The notes under the pieces were generated by a model. That model ran no database searches and had not been told where the DNA came from. It saw only the letters and a list, made by a program, of their open reading frames with translations. Position numbers and translations under genes: made by a program. Shown one piece after another: positions 15,993 to 24,454 of a stretch of DNA of 57,628 nt. Each line of letters begins with the position of its first letter. The first letter of the stretch is position 1. This DNA is from Candidatus Desulfovibrio intestinavium (GTDB taxonomy: Bacteria; Desulfobacterota; Desulfovibrionia; Desulfovibrionales; Desulfovibrionaceae), in NCBI GenBank assembly GCA_019118345.1, contig DWZD01000041.1, positions 1-57,628 of the forward strand, in the 5' to 3' direction.

Positions 15993-18017
15993 TTGAATCA
16001 AGTCAGCCGCAACCTGTTGCTGTGGGTCGCCATCGGTCTGGCGATGGTGATGCTCTTCAACATGTTCCAGCAGCCGCAGTCCACGGCCACGCGCATCAGC
16101 TATTCCGATTTCATGGGCCGGGTGGATGCCGGGCAGATTCAGTCCGTCACCATTCAGGGCAATACCCTGATAGGCCGCAATGCCGAAAAGGGGCCGGAAG
16201 TTCAGGCCTATGCGCCGGATGACGCCAATCTCGTTTCGCAGCTCATGGCCAAGAAGGTGGAAGTGCGCGCCGAACCGCCGGAAGAACCCTCCTGGTACAT
16301 GAGCCTTCTGGTCAACTGGTTGCCGCTTCTGCTGCTCATCGGGGTCTGGATTTTTGTCATCCGCCAGATGCAGAGCGGCGGGGCCGGCAAGGCCATGAGT
16401 TTTGGCCGCTCGCGGGCACGCATGCTCAACGAGGAAAGCGTGCGTGTGACCTTTGACGATGTGGCCGGGGTGGACGAAGCCAAGGACGAACTGTCCGAAG
16501 TGGTGGAGTTCCTGTCCAATCCCAAGAAGTTCACCCGGCTTGGCGGGCGCATCCCCAAGGGCGTGCTGCTGGTCGGCCCGCCCGGCACGGGCAAGACCCT
16601 GCTGGCCCGCGCGGTGGCCGGCGAGGCGGGGGTGCCCTTCTTTTCCATTTCCGGTTCCGATTTTGTGGAAATGTTCGTGGGCGTGGGCGCTTCCCGAGTG
16701 CGCGATCTCTTTGTGCAGGGCAAGAAAAACGCGCCCTGCCTGATCTTTATTGACGAAATCGACGCCGTGGGCCGCAAGCGCGGCGCGGGGCTTGGCGGCG
16801 GGCATGACGAACGCGAGCAGACCCTCAATCAGCTGCTGGTGGAAATGGACGGCTTTGAGAGCAATGAGGGCGTGATCCTCATTGCCGCCACCAACCGTCC
16901 CGACGTGCTGGATCCGGCCCTGCTGCGGCCCGGTCGCTTTGACCGGCAGGTGGTGGTGCCCACGCCCGATCTGCGCGGACGCCGCCGGATTCTCGAAGTG
17001 CACACCAAGCGCACGCCGCTGGCTCCGGACGTGGATCTGGATGTGCTGGCGCGCGGTACTCCGGGCTTTTCCGGTGCGGATCTGGAAAATCTGGTCAATG
17101 AAGCCGCCCTGCAGGCTGCCAAGCTCAATGAAGATCGGCTGGACATGCACGATTTTGAATTCGCCAAGGACAAGGTGCTTATGGGCCGCGAACGCCGCAG
17201 CCTGATCCTCTCCGACGAGGAAAAGCGCATCACCGCCTACCATGAAGGCGGGCATGCCCTGGCGGCGCGCCTGCTGCCCGGGGCCGACCCCGTGCACAAG
17301 GTCACCATCATCCCGCGCGGTCGCGCCCTGGGCGTAACCATGCAGCTGCCGGAGGAGGATCGCCACGGCTATTCCCGCAAGTATCTGCGCAACAATCTGG
17401 TCGTGCTGCTGGGCGGTCGGGTGGCCGAGGAAATCATCTTTGACGACATCACCACCGGCGCATCCAACGACATCGAGCGCGTGACCCGCATGGCCCGCAA
17501 GATGGTCTGCGAATGGGGCATGAGCGAGGCCATCGGCACGTTGGCCATCGGCGAGACCGGCGAGGAAGTCTTCATCGGTCGGGAATGGGTGCAGAACAAG
17601 AACTACAGCGAGGACACGGCGCGCCTTGTGGATGCCGAGGTCAAGCGCATCGTGGAGGAAGCCCACGCCCGCTGCCGCACCCTGCTGCAGGAAAATCTGG
17701 AAACCCTGCACCGCATTGCCAAGGCCCTGCTTGACCGCGAGACCATCAGCGGCGAAGAGCTGGATCTGCTCATGGAGGACAAGCCCCTGCAGCCGCTGGA
17801 CAGCAACGGCAAGCCGCTGAAGGGCGGCGCGGCCCGACCCGCTGCCTCTGGCGCCGAACGGACTGGGGATGCCGAGGCGGAAAAGGCCAATGACGCCCCG
17901 GACTTCACGCTGGAGCCGGAGGAGGGCGAAGCGTCGCCGTCGGATGAACGGGGAGGGGACGCCCATGCCGACGGCGAAGCACGGCGGGAGGCTTCCCGAC
18001 CCGACAAGGGCTTGTGA
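15993..18017 (+). CDS. ftsH: ATP-dependent zinc metalloprotease FtsH
   Basis: A 674-residue membrane-bound AAA+ protease. Two N-terminal membrane helices flank a small periplasmic domain ([18 protein letters not shown], then [15 protein letters not shown]). Next come the AAA module, with Walker A GPPGTGKT near residue 194, Walker [12 protein letters not shown] and [21 protein letters not shown], and the peptidase zinc motif HEGGH near residue 417. It degrades misfolded membrane proteins and short-lived regulators. I chose TTG at 15993 because it has a GGAGGT site seven bases upstream and fits the family N-terminus; the ATG at 15888 would add an unrelated leader. The C-terminal tail after about residue 600 is acidic and variable. 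folP follows with a 1-base overlap. Confidence 0.95.
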   Translation: MNQVSRNLLLWVAIGLAMVMLFNMFQQPQSTATRISYSDFMGRVDAGQIQSVTIQGNTLIGRNAEKGPEVQAYAPDDANLVSQLMAKKVEVRAEPPEEPSWYMSLLVNWLPLLLLIGVWIFVIRQMQSGGAGKAMSFGRSRARMLNEESVRVTFDDVAGVDEAKDELSEVVEFLSNPKKFTRLGGRIPKGVLLVGPPGTGKTLLARAVAGEAGVPFFSISGSDFVEMFVGVGASRVRDLFVQGKKNAPCLIFIDEIDAVGRKRGAGLGGGHDEREQTLNQLLVEMDGFESNEGVILIAATNRPDVLDPALLRPGRFDRQVVVPTPDLRGRRRILEVHTKRTPLAPDVDLDVLARGTPGFSGADLENLVNEAALQAAKLNEDRLDMHDFEFAKDKVLMGRERRSLILSDEEKRITAYHEGGHALAARLLPGADPVHKVTIIPRGRALGVTMQLPEEDRHGYSRKYLRNNLVVLLGGRVAEEIIFDDITTGASNDIERVTRMARKMVCEWGMSEAIGTLAIGETGEEVFIGREWVQNKNYSEDTARLVDAEVKRIVEEAHARCRTLLQENLETLHRIAKALLDRETISGEELDLLMEDKPLQPLDSNGKPLKGGAARPAASGAERTGDAEAEKANDAPDFTLEPEEGEASPSDERGGDAHADGEARREASRPDKGL

Positions 18018-18880
18018 TGCGCCAGACGAATGGGGAAAAGCCGAACACATGGAATATTGCCGGGGGGTGTGCGCTGTGTGCGTCCGCCCCTTTCGGCGTC
18101 ATGGGCATTGTCAATCTGACGCCGGATTCCTTTTTTGACGGCGGGCAGCATGCCGACGCCGCCGGCGGGTTGGCGCATGCCCTGCGCCTGCGGGATGAGG
18201 GCGCCGACATTCTGGATATCGGCGCGGAATCCTCCCGGCCCGGGGCCGCGCCGCTGACGCCCGACGATGAGCTGGCCCGGCTTTTGCCCGTGCTGGCCGG
18301 ACTGCGCCGGCGGGCGCCGGCGGCCATCCTGTCGGTGGACACCTACCATGCGGCCACGGCTGCCGCCGTACTGGCGCAGGGGGCGCATATCATCAACGAT
18401 ATTTCCGCCTGCCGCTTTGATCCCGGCCTGCTGGACGTGCTGGTGCAGTACAAGCCCGGCTATGTGCTCATGCACAGTCAGGGCAGACCAGACGTCATGC
18501 AGCTGGCGCCCCGCTATGCGGATGTGCGGCGTGAGGTGCGGGAGTTCTTTGAACGGGAAATGTCGCGTCTGGTGCGGGCCGGGCTGCCTGAGGATCGCAT
18601 CGTGCTGGATCCGGGCATCGGTTTTGGCAAGACGCTGGAGCACAATCTGACCCTGCTGGCTCATGTCGAAGACTGGCTGGAGCTGGGGCGGCCTGTGCTC
18701 ATGGGGCTGTCCATGAAGTCGCTGTTCGGCGGACTGCTGGGGCTGTCGCCGGGCGAACGGGGAACCCCGACCCAGGTGGCGACGGCGCTCTTGTGGCAGC
18801 GGGGAATTTTCTGGCACCGGATGCACGAGGTGGCGGCCACGCGCCGGAGTCTGCATCTGGCCTGCGCGTTGAGCGGCTGA
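18017..18880 (+). CDS. folP: Dihydropteroate synthase
   Basis: A 287-residue enzyme that joins p-aminobenzoate and dihydropterin pyrophosphate in folate synthesis. Conserved blocks are FGVMGIVNLTPDSFFDGG, ADILDIGAESSRPGA, LSVDTYHAATAAAV, INDISACRFDPGLLD, RIVLDPGIGFGKTLEHNL and the C-terminal LHLACALSG. The ATG at 18017 overlaps the ftsH TGA by one base; a GTG one codon earlier is also possible. The pairing ftsH-folP is widespread in bacteria. Length is normal and no key element is missing. Confidence 0.95.
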   Translation: MRQTNGEKPNTWNIAGGCALCASAPFGVMGIVNLTPDSFFDGGQHADAAGGLAHALRLRDEGADILDIGAESSRPGAAPLTPDDELARLLPVLAGLRRRAPAAILSVDTYHAATAAAVLAQGAHIINDISACRFDPGLLDVLVQYKPGYVLMHSQGRPDVMQLAPRYADVRREVREFFEREMSRLVRAGLPEDRIVLDPGIGFGKTLEHNLTLLAHVEDWLELGRPVLMGLSMKSLFGGLLGLSPGERGTPTQVATALLWQRGIFWHRMHEVAATRRSLHLACALSG

Positions 18881-18936
18881 CGCGCCGGGGCATGCCATAA
18901 TGATGTTGACGTTCAGGCCTTGGTGAGGGAAAGGGC

Positions 18937-20316
18937 ATGCGCTCCTTTCAAAAATGTGCTCTTGCCTTCTGGATCCCGCTGGCGATTTGCCTGCTGCTCT
19001 CCGCTGGCGTGGTGCGCCTGATCGGCGTCAGAGCCATTCAGATTGAGCGCGCCGAAGTGGAATGCCAGCTGGCGGACAGGGCCAATGCCTTCCGTCAGGC
19101 GCTCTGGCTGCGTCTGCACCAGCTGGAAACCCTGGACATGCTGCTGCGGCTGCACGACGGCTTGCCCATCCATTTTACCGATGGCGTGGAAAACATGAAG
19201 CGCCTTTCCGCGGTCAATGGCATCTTGCTGGCGCCCGATGGGATTGTCAGCCGGGCCTGGCCTGTCGAACAGGAACCGCGTTATGTGGGGCTGAACCTGC
19301 TCACGGATCCGGCTCTGCAGCGACTGGTGCGCGCGGGCAAGAACATCAGCCTGAGCGGCCCGTTTCCGGTATCTGAGGACGAGTCCGTCCTTTGCGGCTA
19401 CAAGCTGGTGTATTTGCCGGGAAAGGATGGACAGAGAGTCTTTTGGGGCGTTTTGGCCTTCTGCTTCGGTTTTGAGGATGTATTGCGCGAGGCCGGTCTG
19501 GATACGCCGACCGTGCTGGGGCGCAATATCCGGCTGGTGCGGGATGACGGCATGGCCGCTCCCCCCATTTTTGTGCAAACCAGTCGGAATGCGGATTTCG
19601 AGCGCTACAGGCCGGGCAACGCCACGCTGCCCGATTCCGGCAATGTCCTGGAATATGCCTTTGATACCGACGGAACATGGTGGGCCTTGTGGGCCTATCC
19701 CGTGGGCATCTGGTGGAAAAATGCCTCAGTCTGGCCCATCGCCCTGGGCTGCCTTGCCGGCAGCGTGCTGGTGGCCCTGCTGGTGCGTCAGGTCTGCGCC
19801 CTGCGCCGGACGCGGCGGGCGCTGGAACAGCTGCTGAGCCATGATCCGCTGACCGGGGCGCTCAATCGCCACGGCTTGTTTCAGGCGCTGGCGGGCAAGG
19901 GGCAAGCGGTCGGCAAACGGGCCTTTCTGGCCTATGTGGACTTAAACAAGTTCAAGCGCGTCAATGACTCCTACGGGCACGAGACCGGGGACAGGATGCT
20001 GAAGGCTTTTGTCAGGGCCGTATACCGCCATGTGACGGCTGGCACCTTGCTGGCGCGCATCGGCGGGGACGAGTTCGTGATCCTTTTCCCGGCGGGTGTG
20101 GCGTACGCGGAAGTGAAGCGCGTCATTGCCGCCATTCGGGAGACGTATGCCGAGCCGCTTGAATTGAGAACGGGCGAGGCGCTCCGCTGCGAGTTCGCCT
20201 GCGGACTGGCCTTCTGGCCGGAACGGGAAGACAACTTTCAGGCCGTGCTGCACAAGGCGGACATTGCCATGTACCGCGACAAGCATGGCAACGCAAAGGG
20301 AAACCGTGATATTTGA
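18937..20316 (+). CDS. Membrane-anchored GGDEF diguanylate cyclase
   Basis: A 459-residue inner-membrane signalling protein. It has an N-terminal helix (FWIPLAICLLLSAGVVRLIG), a periplasmic sensor region of about 230 residues, a second helix (IALGCLAGSVLVALLV), then a GGDEF domain (LSHDPLTGALNRHGL, YVDLNKFKRVND, ARIGGDEFVILFPAG near 376-380, ADIAMYRDKH). The active-site GGDEF is intact, so it should make c-di-GMP. The RxxD inhibitory site that normally lies five residues before GGDEF is not present. The gene sits between folP (56-bp gap) and cdaA, and its 3' end overlaps cdaA by 11 bases, which suggests translational coupling. No adjacent gene reveals the periplasmic signal. Confidence 0.93.
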   Translation: MRSFQKCALAFWIPLAICLLLSAGVVRLIGVRAIQIERAEVECQLADRANAFRQALWLRLHQLETLDMLLRLHDGLPIHFTDGVENMKRLSAVNGILLAPDGIVSRAWPVEQEPRYVGLNLLTDPALQRLVRAGKNISLSGPFPVSEDESVLCGYKLVYLPGKDGQRVFWGVLAFCFGFEDVLREAGLDTPTVLGRNIRLVRDDGMAAPPIFVQTSRNADFERYRPGNATLPDSGNVLEYAFDTDGTWWALWAYPVGIWWKNASVWPIALGCLAGSVLVALLVRQVCALRRTRRALEQLLSHDPLTGALNRHGLFQALAGKGQAVGKRAFLAYVDLNKFKRVNDSYGHETGDRMLKAFVRAVYRHVTAGTLLARIGGDEFVILFPAGVAYAEVKRVIAAIRETYAEPLELRTGEALRCEFACGLAFWPEREDNFQAVLHKADIAMYRDKHGNAKGNRDI

Positions 20317-21043
20317 GCATATCATCTTTGACTGGCGCGACCTGCTGGACATTGCGCTGGTGGGGGTGCTCCTCTATCAGGTCATTCAGCTGTTGCGCGG
20401 AACGCGCGCCCTGGCCGTACTTTCCGGCCTGGGGGTGCTGACGGCGCTCTATTTCATGTCGCGCAACATGGGGCTGTATACGCTGTCCTGGCTGTTGCAG
20501 CACATTTTCGGTTCACTTTTCATCCTCATTGTCGTCATTTTTCAGAACGACATCCGACAGGCCCTGGGCGAAATGGGCAGCCGGCATTTTTTTCGCAAGA
20601 AAAGCGTGCAGGCCGGTCTGGTGGATGAAGTGGTGGCCGCCTGCGTGGAAATGGCCCGGCTGCGCGTTGGGGCGCTCATCGTTTTTGAGCGCAGCATGCA
20701 GCTGGGGGACATGGTCAAGCGCGAAAGCGTGACCGTTGACGCCAGGCTTTCGCGGCAGCTGCTGATGAACATCTTTTACCCCAAGGCCCCCCTGCATGAC
20801 GGGGCCGTGGTGGTGAGCCGGGGGCGCATTCTGGCCGCTGCCTGCATCCTGCCGCTGGCCGAGGCCAGCGGGCAGTCCTTCGGCACGCGGCACCGTGCGG
20901 CCCTCGGCACCACGGCGGAAAGCGACGCCGTGGTGGTTGTGGTTTCCGAGGAGCGCGGAGAAATTTCCGTGGCCATCAAGGGCGAGCTGCTCCGCAATCT
21001 TGATGCCGTGAAACTGAGGCAGGTGCTCCACGATGCCCTTTAA
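20306..21043 (+). CDS. cdaA: Diadenylate cyclase CdaA
   Basis: A 245-residue membrane c-di-AMP synthase. Three hydrophobic N-terminal helices (LLDIALVGVLLYQVIQLL, ALAVLSGLGVLTALYFM, LLQHIFGSLFILIVVIF) precede the DisA_N domain with both catalytic motifs, DGAVVVSRGRI and GTRHRAALG, followed by SDAVVVVVSEERG. The start is taken as GTG at 20306, seven residues downstream of an in-frame ATG at 20285; both lie inside the 3' end of the GGDEF gene. The order cdaA, cdaR, glmM is the canonical c-di-AMP operon best known from Firmicutes, linking c-di-AMP to peptidoglycan precursor supply. Confidence 0.94.
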   Translation: MIFEHIIFDWRDLLDIALVGVLLYQVIQLLRGTRALAVLSGLGVLTALYFMSRNMGLYTLSWLLQHIFGSLFILIVVIFQNDIRQALGEMGSRHFFRKKSVQAGLVDEVVAACVEMARLRVGALIVFERSMQLGDMVKRESVTVDARLSRQLLMNIFYPKAPLHDGAVVVSRGRILAAACILPLAEASGQSFGTRHRAALGTTAESDAVVVVVSEERGEISVAIKGELLRNLDAVKLRQVLHDAL

Positions 21044-21956
21044 TCCCAAGAAGATGCCGCATCTTGCTTCCGTGCTCATTGCCATCATCACGGCGGTGGG
21101 CATGTGGTATGTGGTCAGCGTGCGCGACCGGCTGGAGGCCCAGCTCGAAATCAATATCGATTATCACGGAGTGCCGTCCAATCTGGTGATCACCGACGGC
21201 CTCATCAACAAGGTGCATGTGCGCATTCGCGGCCCGGAACTGCTGCTGCGTTCCATCCTGCAGCAGACGCTTTCCCAGTCCATCGATCTGTCGGGCGTCA
21301 AGAAGGGCACCACGGTGGTGCCCCTGTCCAGCGAGCACATGGGGCCGCAGCTGCGGGCCTTTGAACTCATTGACGTGCAGCCGCCGCGCATCGTGGTCAA
21401 GGCGGACAATCTCACGGAGCGCAGCGTGCCGGTACGGGCGGAGATCGAATCCCCCCTGCGCAGCGGCGTGCTCACCGTGGAAAACGTCATCGTCTCTCCC
21501 GCCTCTGTCACGCTGCGCGGCCCGGAAAGCGTGCTTTCGGACATGTCCCATGTGCCGCTCATCATCACCCTTGACCCCAACGCCGCCGGGACGACCGTAC
21601 GCCAGACCCTGCCGCTGGACACGCCGAGCCTTGTCAATGCCATGCCCGGCAGCGTGGAGGTGCAATACACCATTACCAGCGGGCGTACCGTGGTGACGCG
21701 GCAGGTGAAGGTGGAAGTGGAGGCTGAGCACGCCCGCAACTATGCCGTGGAGCCGGATAGCCTGGAATTGCTTGTGGAAGTGCCGGAAGCCCTGGCCCGG
21801 AATTCGAGCTATCTGCGCAAACTGGGCGTCATCGTGGTGCCTCCGCCGATGGAGATCGGCCAGAGCCGGCAGGTTGTTCCCCGCATCCGCCTGCCCGAGG
21901 GCATGACCCTGCTCAATCCCTCGGTCAATCGGGTGACCATTTCCCGGAAAAAATGA
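21033..21956 (+). CDS. cdaR: YbbR-domain protein, CdaA regulator (CdaR)
   Basis: A 307-residue protein with one N-terminal membrane helix (LASVLIAIITAVGMWYVVS) and a long extracytoplasmic part made of YbbR-like repeats (for example QPPRIVVKADNLTERSVPVR and VIVSPASVTLRGPESVLSDM). In characterised systems CdaR binds CdaA at the membrane and tunes c-di-AMP synthesis. Its start overlaps the cdaA 3' end by 11 bases, so the two are probably translated together. glmM follows after 30 bp. The family call is strong from sequence and context. Confidence 0.9.
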   Translation: MPFNPKKMPHLASVLIAIITAVGMWYVVSVRDRLEAQLEINIDYHGVPSNLVITDGLINKVHVRIRGPELLLRSILQQTLSQSIDLSGVKKGTTVVPLSSEHMGPQLRAFELIDVQPPRIVVKADNLTERSVPVRAEIESPLRSGVLTVENVIVSPASVTLRGPESVLSDMSHVPLIITLDPNAAGTTVRQTLPLDTPSLVNAMPGSVEVQYTITSGRTVVTRQVKVEVEAEHARNYAVEPDSLELLVEVPEALARNSSYLRKLGVIVVPPPMEIGQSRQVVPRIRLPEGMTLLNPSVNRVTISRKK

Positions 21957-21986
21957 TTGCCGCCCCGTGCGCGGCGAGGAGAGCCT

Positions 21987-23339
21987 ATGGCAGAACGTCT
22001 TTTCGGTACCGACGGCATGCGCGGGCCGGTGAATATCGCCCCCATGACCGTGGATGTGGCCTTGCGTCTCGGGCTGGCGGCGGGCGTGCGCTTTCGCAAG
22101 GGGCCGCATGCGCACCGGGTCGTCATCGGCAAGGATACGCGCCTGTCCGGCTACATGTTCGAATCCGCCCTGGCGGCGGGCCTGTGCGCGGCGGGCATGC
22201 ACGTCATCATGACCGGCCCCCTGCCCACGCCCGCCATTTCCTTTCTCACGCGCAACATGCGGGCGGATCTGGGGGTGGTCATTTCCGCCTCGCACAACCC
22301 CTATTCGGATAACGGCATCAAGTTTTTCGATGCCGACGGCTTCAAACTGCCCGACGATGTGGAGAATGAAATTTCGCGCATGGTGCTGGATCCCGACTTC
22401 CGCTGGCCCTATCCGGCATCGGACAAGGTGGGGCGCGCCAGCAAGATCGAGGATGCGGGCGGGCGCTACATCGTCTACACCAAGAGCTGCTTTCCGCCGC
22501 AGCTGACCCTGGCGGGTCTGCGCATCGTCATTGACTGTGCCAACGGCGCCGCCTACAAGGTCGCGCCGCTGGCCCTCGAGGAGCTGGGAGCCGAGGTTTT
22601 CAGGCTGGGCACCTCCCCCAACGGCACCAACATCAATGATCATTGCGGCTCGCTCCATCCCGACAACGTGGCCGCCAAGGTGCGCGAGGTGCGCGCCGAC
22701 GTGGGCCTGGCCCTGGACGGCGACGCCGACCGGCTCATCGTGGTGGACGAGCAGGGCGCGGTGCTGGACGGGGATCAGATCATGGCGCTCTGCGCGCAGG
22801 CCATGATGGAGCGCGGCGAGCTGCCGGGCAATCTGCTGGTGGCCACGGCCATGAGCAATCTGGCGCTCGAGATTTTCATGAAGGAACGGGCCGGACGCCT
22901 CTTGCGCACCAAGGTGGGCGACCGCTATGTGGTGGAGGCCATGCGTCGCGAAGGGGCCATGCTGGGCGGCGAGCAGTCCGGGCATCTCATTTTCCGGCAG
23001 TACAGCACCACCGGCGACGGCCTGCTGGCGGCGCTCCAGATTCTGCGCATCATGCGCGAGAAGGAACGCCCCCTCTCAGAACTGGCCCGGCAGTTGCAAC
23101 TTTTCCCGCAAAAACTTATAAATGTACGTGTGGAGAAGAAACTTCCCTTTGAGGAGCGGCCCGCCATCGGCAAGGCTGTGGCCGAGGTGGAAAGGGCGCT
23201 TGCCGGACGCGGACGGGTGTTGTTGCGCTATTCCGGCACTGAGGCGCTGTGCCGCGTCATGGTGGAAGCCGAAGACGAGGAAAAGGTGGTGCGCTACGCC
23301 ACCGAGCTGGCGGAAATCGTCAACAGGGAATTGCGCTGA
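21987..23339 (+). CDS. glmM: Phosphoglucosamine mutase
   Basis: A 450-residue enzyme converting glucosamine-6-phosphate to glucosamine-1-phosphate for UDP-GlcNAc, peptidoglycan and LPS. The N-terminus [13 protein letters not shown], the phosphoserine loop [17 protein letters not shown] (Ser102), the metal site [15 protein letters not shown], the sugar loop [10 protein letters not shown] and the phosphate loop [14 protein letters not shown] are all present. The ATG at 21987 has a GAGGAGAG ribosome-binding site. It completes the cdaA-cdaR-glmM set; GlmM is known to contact CdaA in other bacteria. Confidence 0.96.
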   Translation: MAERLFGTDGMRGPVNIAPMTVDVALRLGLAAGVRFRKGPHAHRVVIGKDTRLSGYMFESALAAGLCAAGMHVIMTGPLPTPAISFLTRNMRADLGVVISASHNPYSDNGIKFFDADGFKLPDDVENEISRMVLDPDFRWPYPASDKVGRASKIEDAGGRYIVYTKSCFPPQLTLAGLRIVIDCANGAAYKVAPLALEELGAEVFRLGTSPNGTNINDHCGSLHPDNVAAKVREVRADVGLALDGDADRLIVVDEQGAVLDGDQIMALCAQAMMERGELPGNLLVATAMSNLALEIFMKERAGRLLRTKVGDRYVVEAMRREGAMLGGEQSGHLIFRQYSTTGDGLLAALQILRIMREKERPLSELARQLQLFPQKLINVRVEKKLPFEERPAIGKAVAEVERALAGRGRVLLRYSGTEALCRVMVEAEDEEKVVRYATELAEIVNRELR

Positions 23340-23363
23340 AACGCCGCGAGACAGGAGTAAGGC

Positions 23364-24236
23364 ATGCAGGAAATTCGGAAAGTCATCATTCCCGTGGCCG
23401 GTTGGGGGACCCGTTCTTTGCCCGCGACCAAGAATATCCCCAAGGAAATGCTGCCCATCTACAACAAGCCTGTCATTCAGTATGTGGTGGAGGAGGCGCA
23501 GCGGGCGCATATTCAGGACGTGATCTTCGTCACCAACCGCGACAAGAACGTCATCGAGGATCATTTCGACTACAATCTGCAGCTGGAAAGCGTGCTGGAA
23601 CGCGCGGGCAAGCTGGAGAAGCTGGAAGAAGTGCGCAAGGTGGCGGAAATGGTCAATATCATGTCCGTGCGCCAGAAGAAGCAGCTCGGTCTCGGCCATG
23701 CGGTCATGTGCGCGCGGGAACTGGTGCGCGGCGAACCCTTTGCCGTCATGGTGGGTGATGACCTCATGTTCAGCGGCGTGCCCGGCATTCGCCAGCTCAT
23801 TGATGTGGCCATGGCCGAGAAGATGCCGGTCATCGGGGTCATGGAAGTGCCGTGGGAAAAGGTGAGCCGCTACGGCATCATTCAGGGCGAGGAAGTCAGC
23901 CCCGGGGTTTACCGGGTGCACGACATGGTGGAAAAGCCCGCCCGCGAGAACGCTCCCTCCCGGCTGGCCATTGTGGGCCGCTATGTGCTCACGCCCGATA
24001 TCTTCGACCATCTGGACAAGGTGCAGCCCGGCCACGGCGGCGAAATCCAGCTCACCGACGCCCTCAAGACCCTGGCGCAGGAGCGCGGCATGATGGCCGT
24101 GCGCATGGCGGGCATGCGCTTTGACGCGGGCGACTGGTCGGAATTTCTCTCCGCCAACATCTACTTTGCCCTGCAGGACGAGGATCTGCGCTACGAACTG
24201 CTGGCCCAGCTCAGGAAGTTCGTTCAGTTCCAGTAA
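23364..24236 (+). CDS. galU: UTP-glucose-1-phosphate uridylyltransferase
   Basis: A 290-residue nucleotidyltransferase making UDP-glucose. Signature parts are VIIPVAGWGTRSLPATKNIP, KEMLPIYNKPVIQYVVEEA, FAVMVGDDLMFSG and VGRYVLTPDIFDHLDKVQPG. UDP-glucose feeds LPS core, glycolipid and polysaccharide synthesis, relevant to the glycosyltransferase locus at 38-46 kb. The gene follows glmM by 24 bp, has a GGAG site (AGGAGTAAGGC) and ends the operon at a clear terminator. Confidence 0.95.
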   Translation: MQEIRKVIIPVAGWGTRSLPATKNIPKEMLPIYNKPVIQYVVEEAQRAHIQDVIFVTNRDKNVIEDHFDYNLQLESVLERAGKLEKLEEVRKVAEMVNIMSVRQKKQLGLGHAVMCARELVRGEPFAVMVGDDLMFSGVPGIRQLIDVAMAEKMPVIGVMEVPWEKVSRYGIIQGEEVSPGVYRVHDMVEKPARENAPSRLAIVGRYVLTPDIFDHLDKVQPGHGGEIQLTDALKTLAQERGMMAVRMAGMRFDAGDWSEFLSANIYFALQDEDLRYELLAQLRKFVQFQ

Positions 24237-24255
24237 GCCGCAACACGGAAAACAC

Positions 24256-24297
24256 GGCGGATACCGTCAGGACGTCACGGCGGTATCCGCCTTTTTC
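24256..24297 (+). terminator. Rho-independent terminator after galU
   Basis: An 11-bp stem (GGCGGATACCG at 24256-24266, complement at 24281-24291) with a 14-nt loop is followed directly by TTTTT. It lies 20 bp after the galU stop codon. Confidence 0.88.
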
Positions 24298-24454
24298 GTT
24301 GCCGGACAGCGGCGGAGGCGCGTTTGCAGGGCCTTTTCGCCGGCGCTTGCGCCTTCTCCGGCAGGGCCTTTGCCCGGAGGGCTTTTCCCGCGTCAGCTGC
24401 CGCCCCGCCCAGCCGCCGCGCGGCACGAAGGCCGCGCCCTTGCACCCGAAGATC

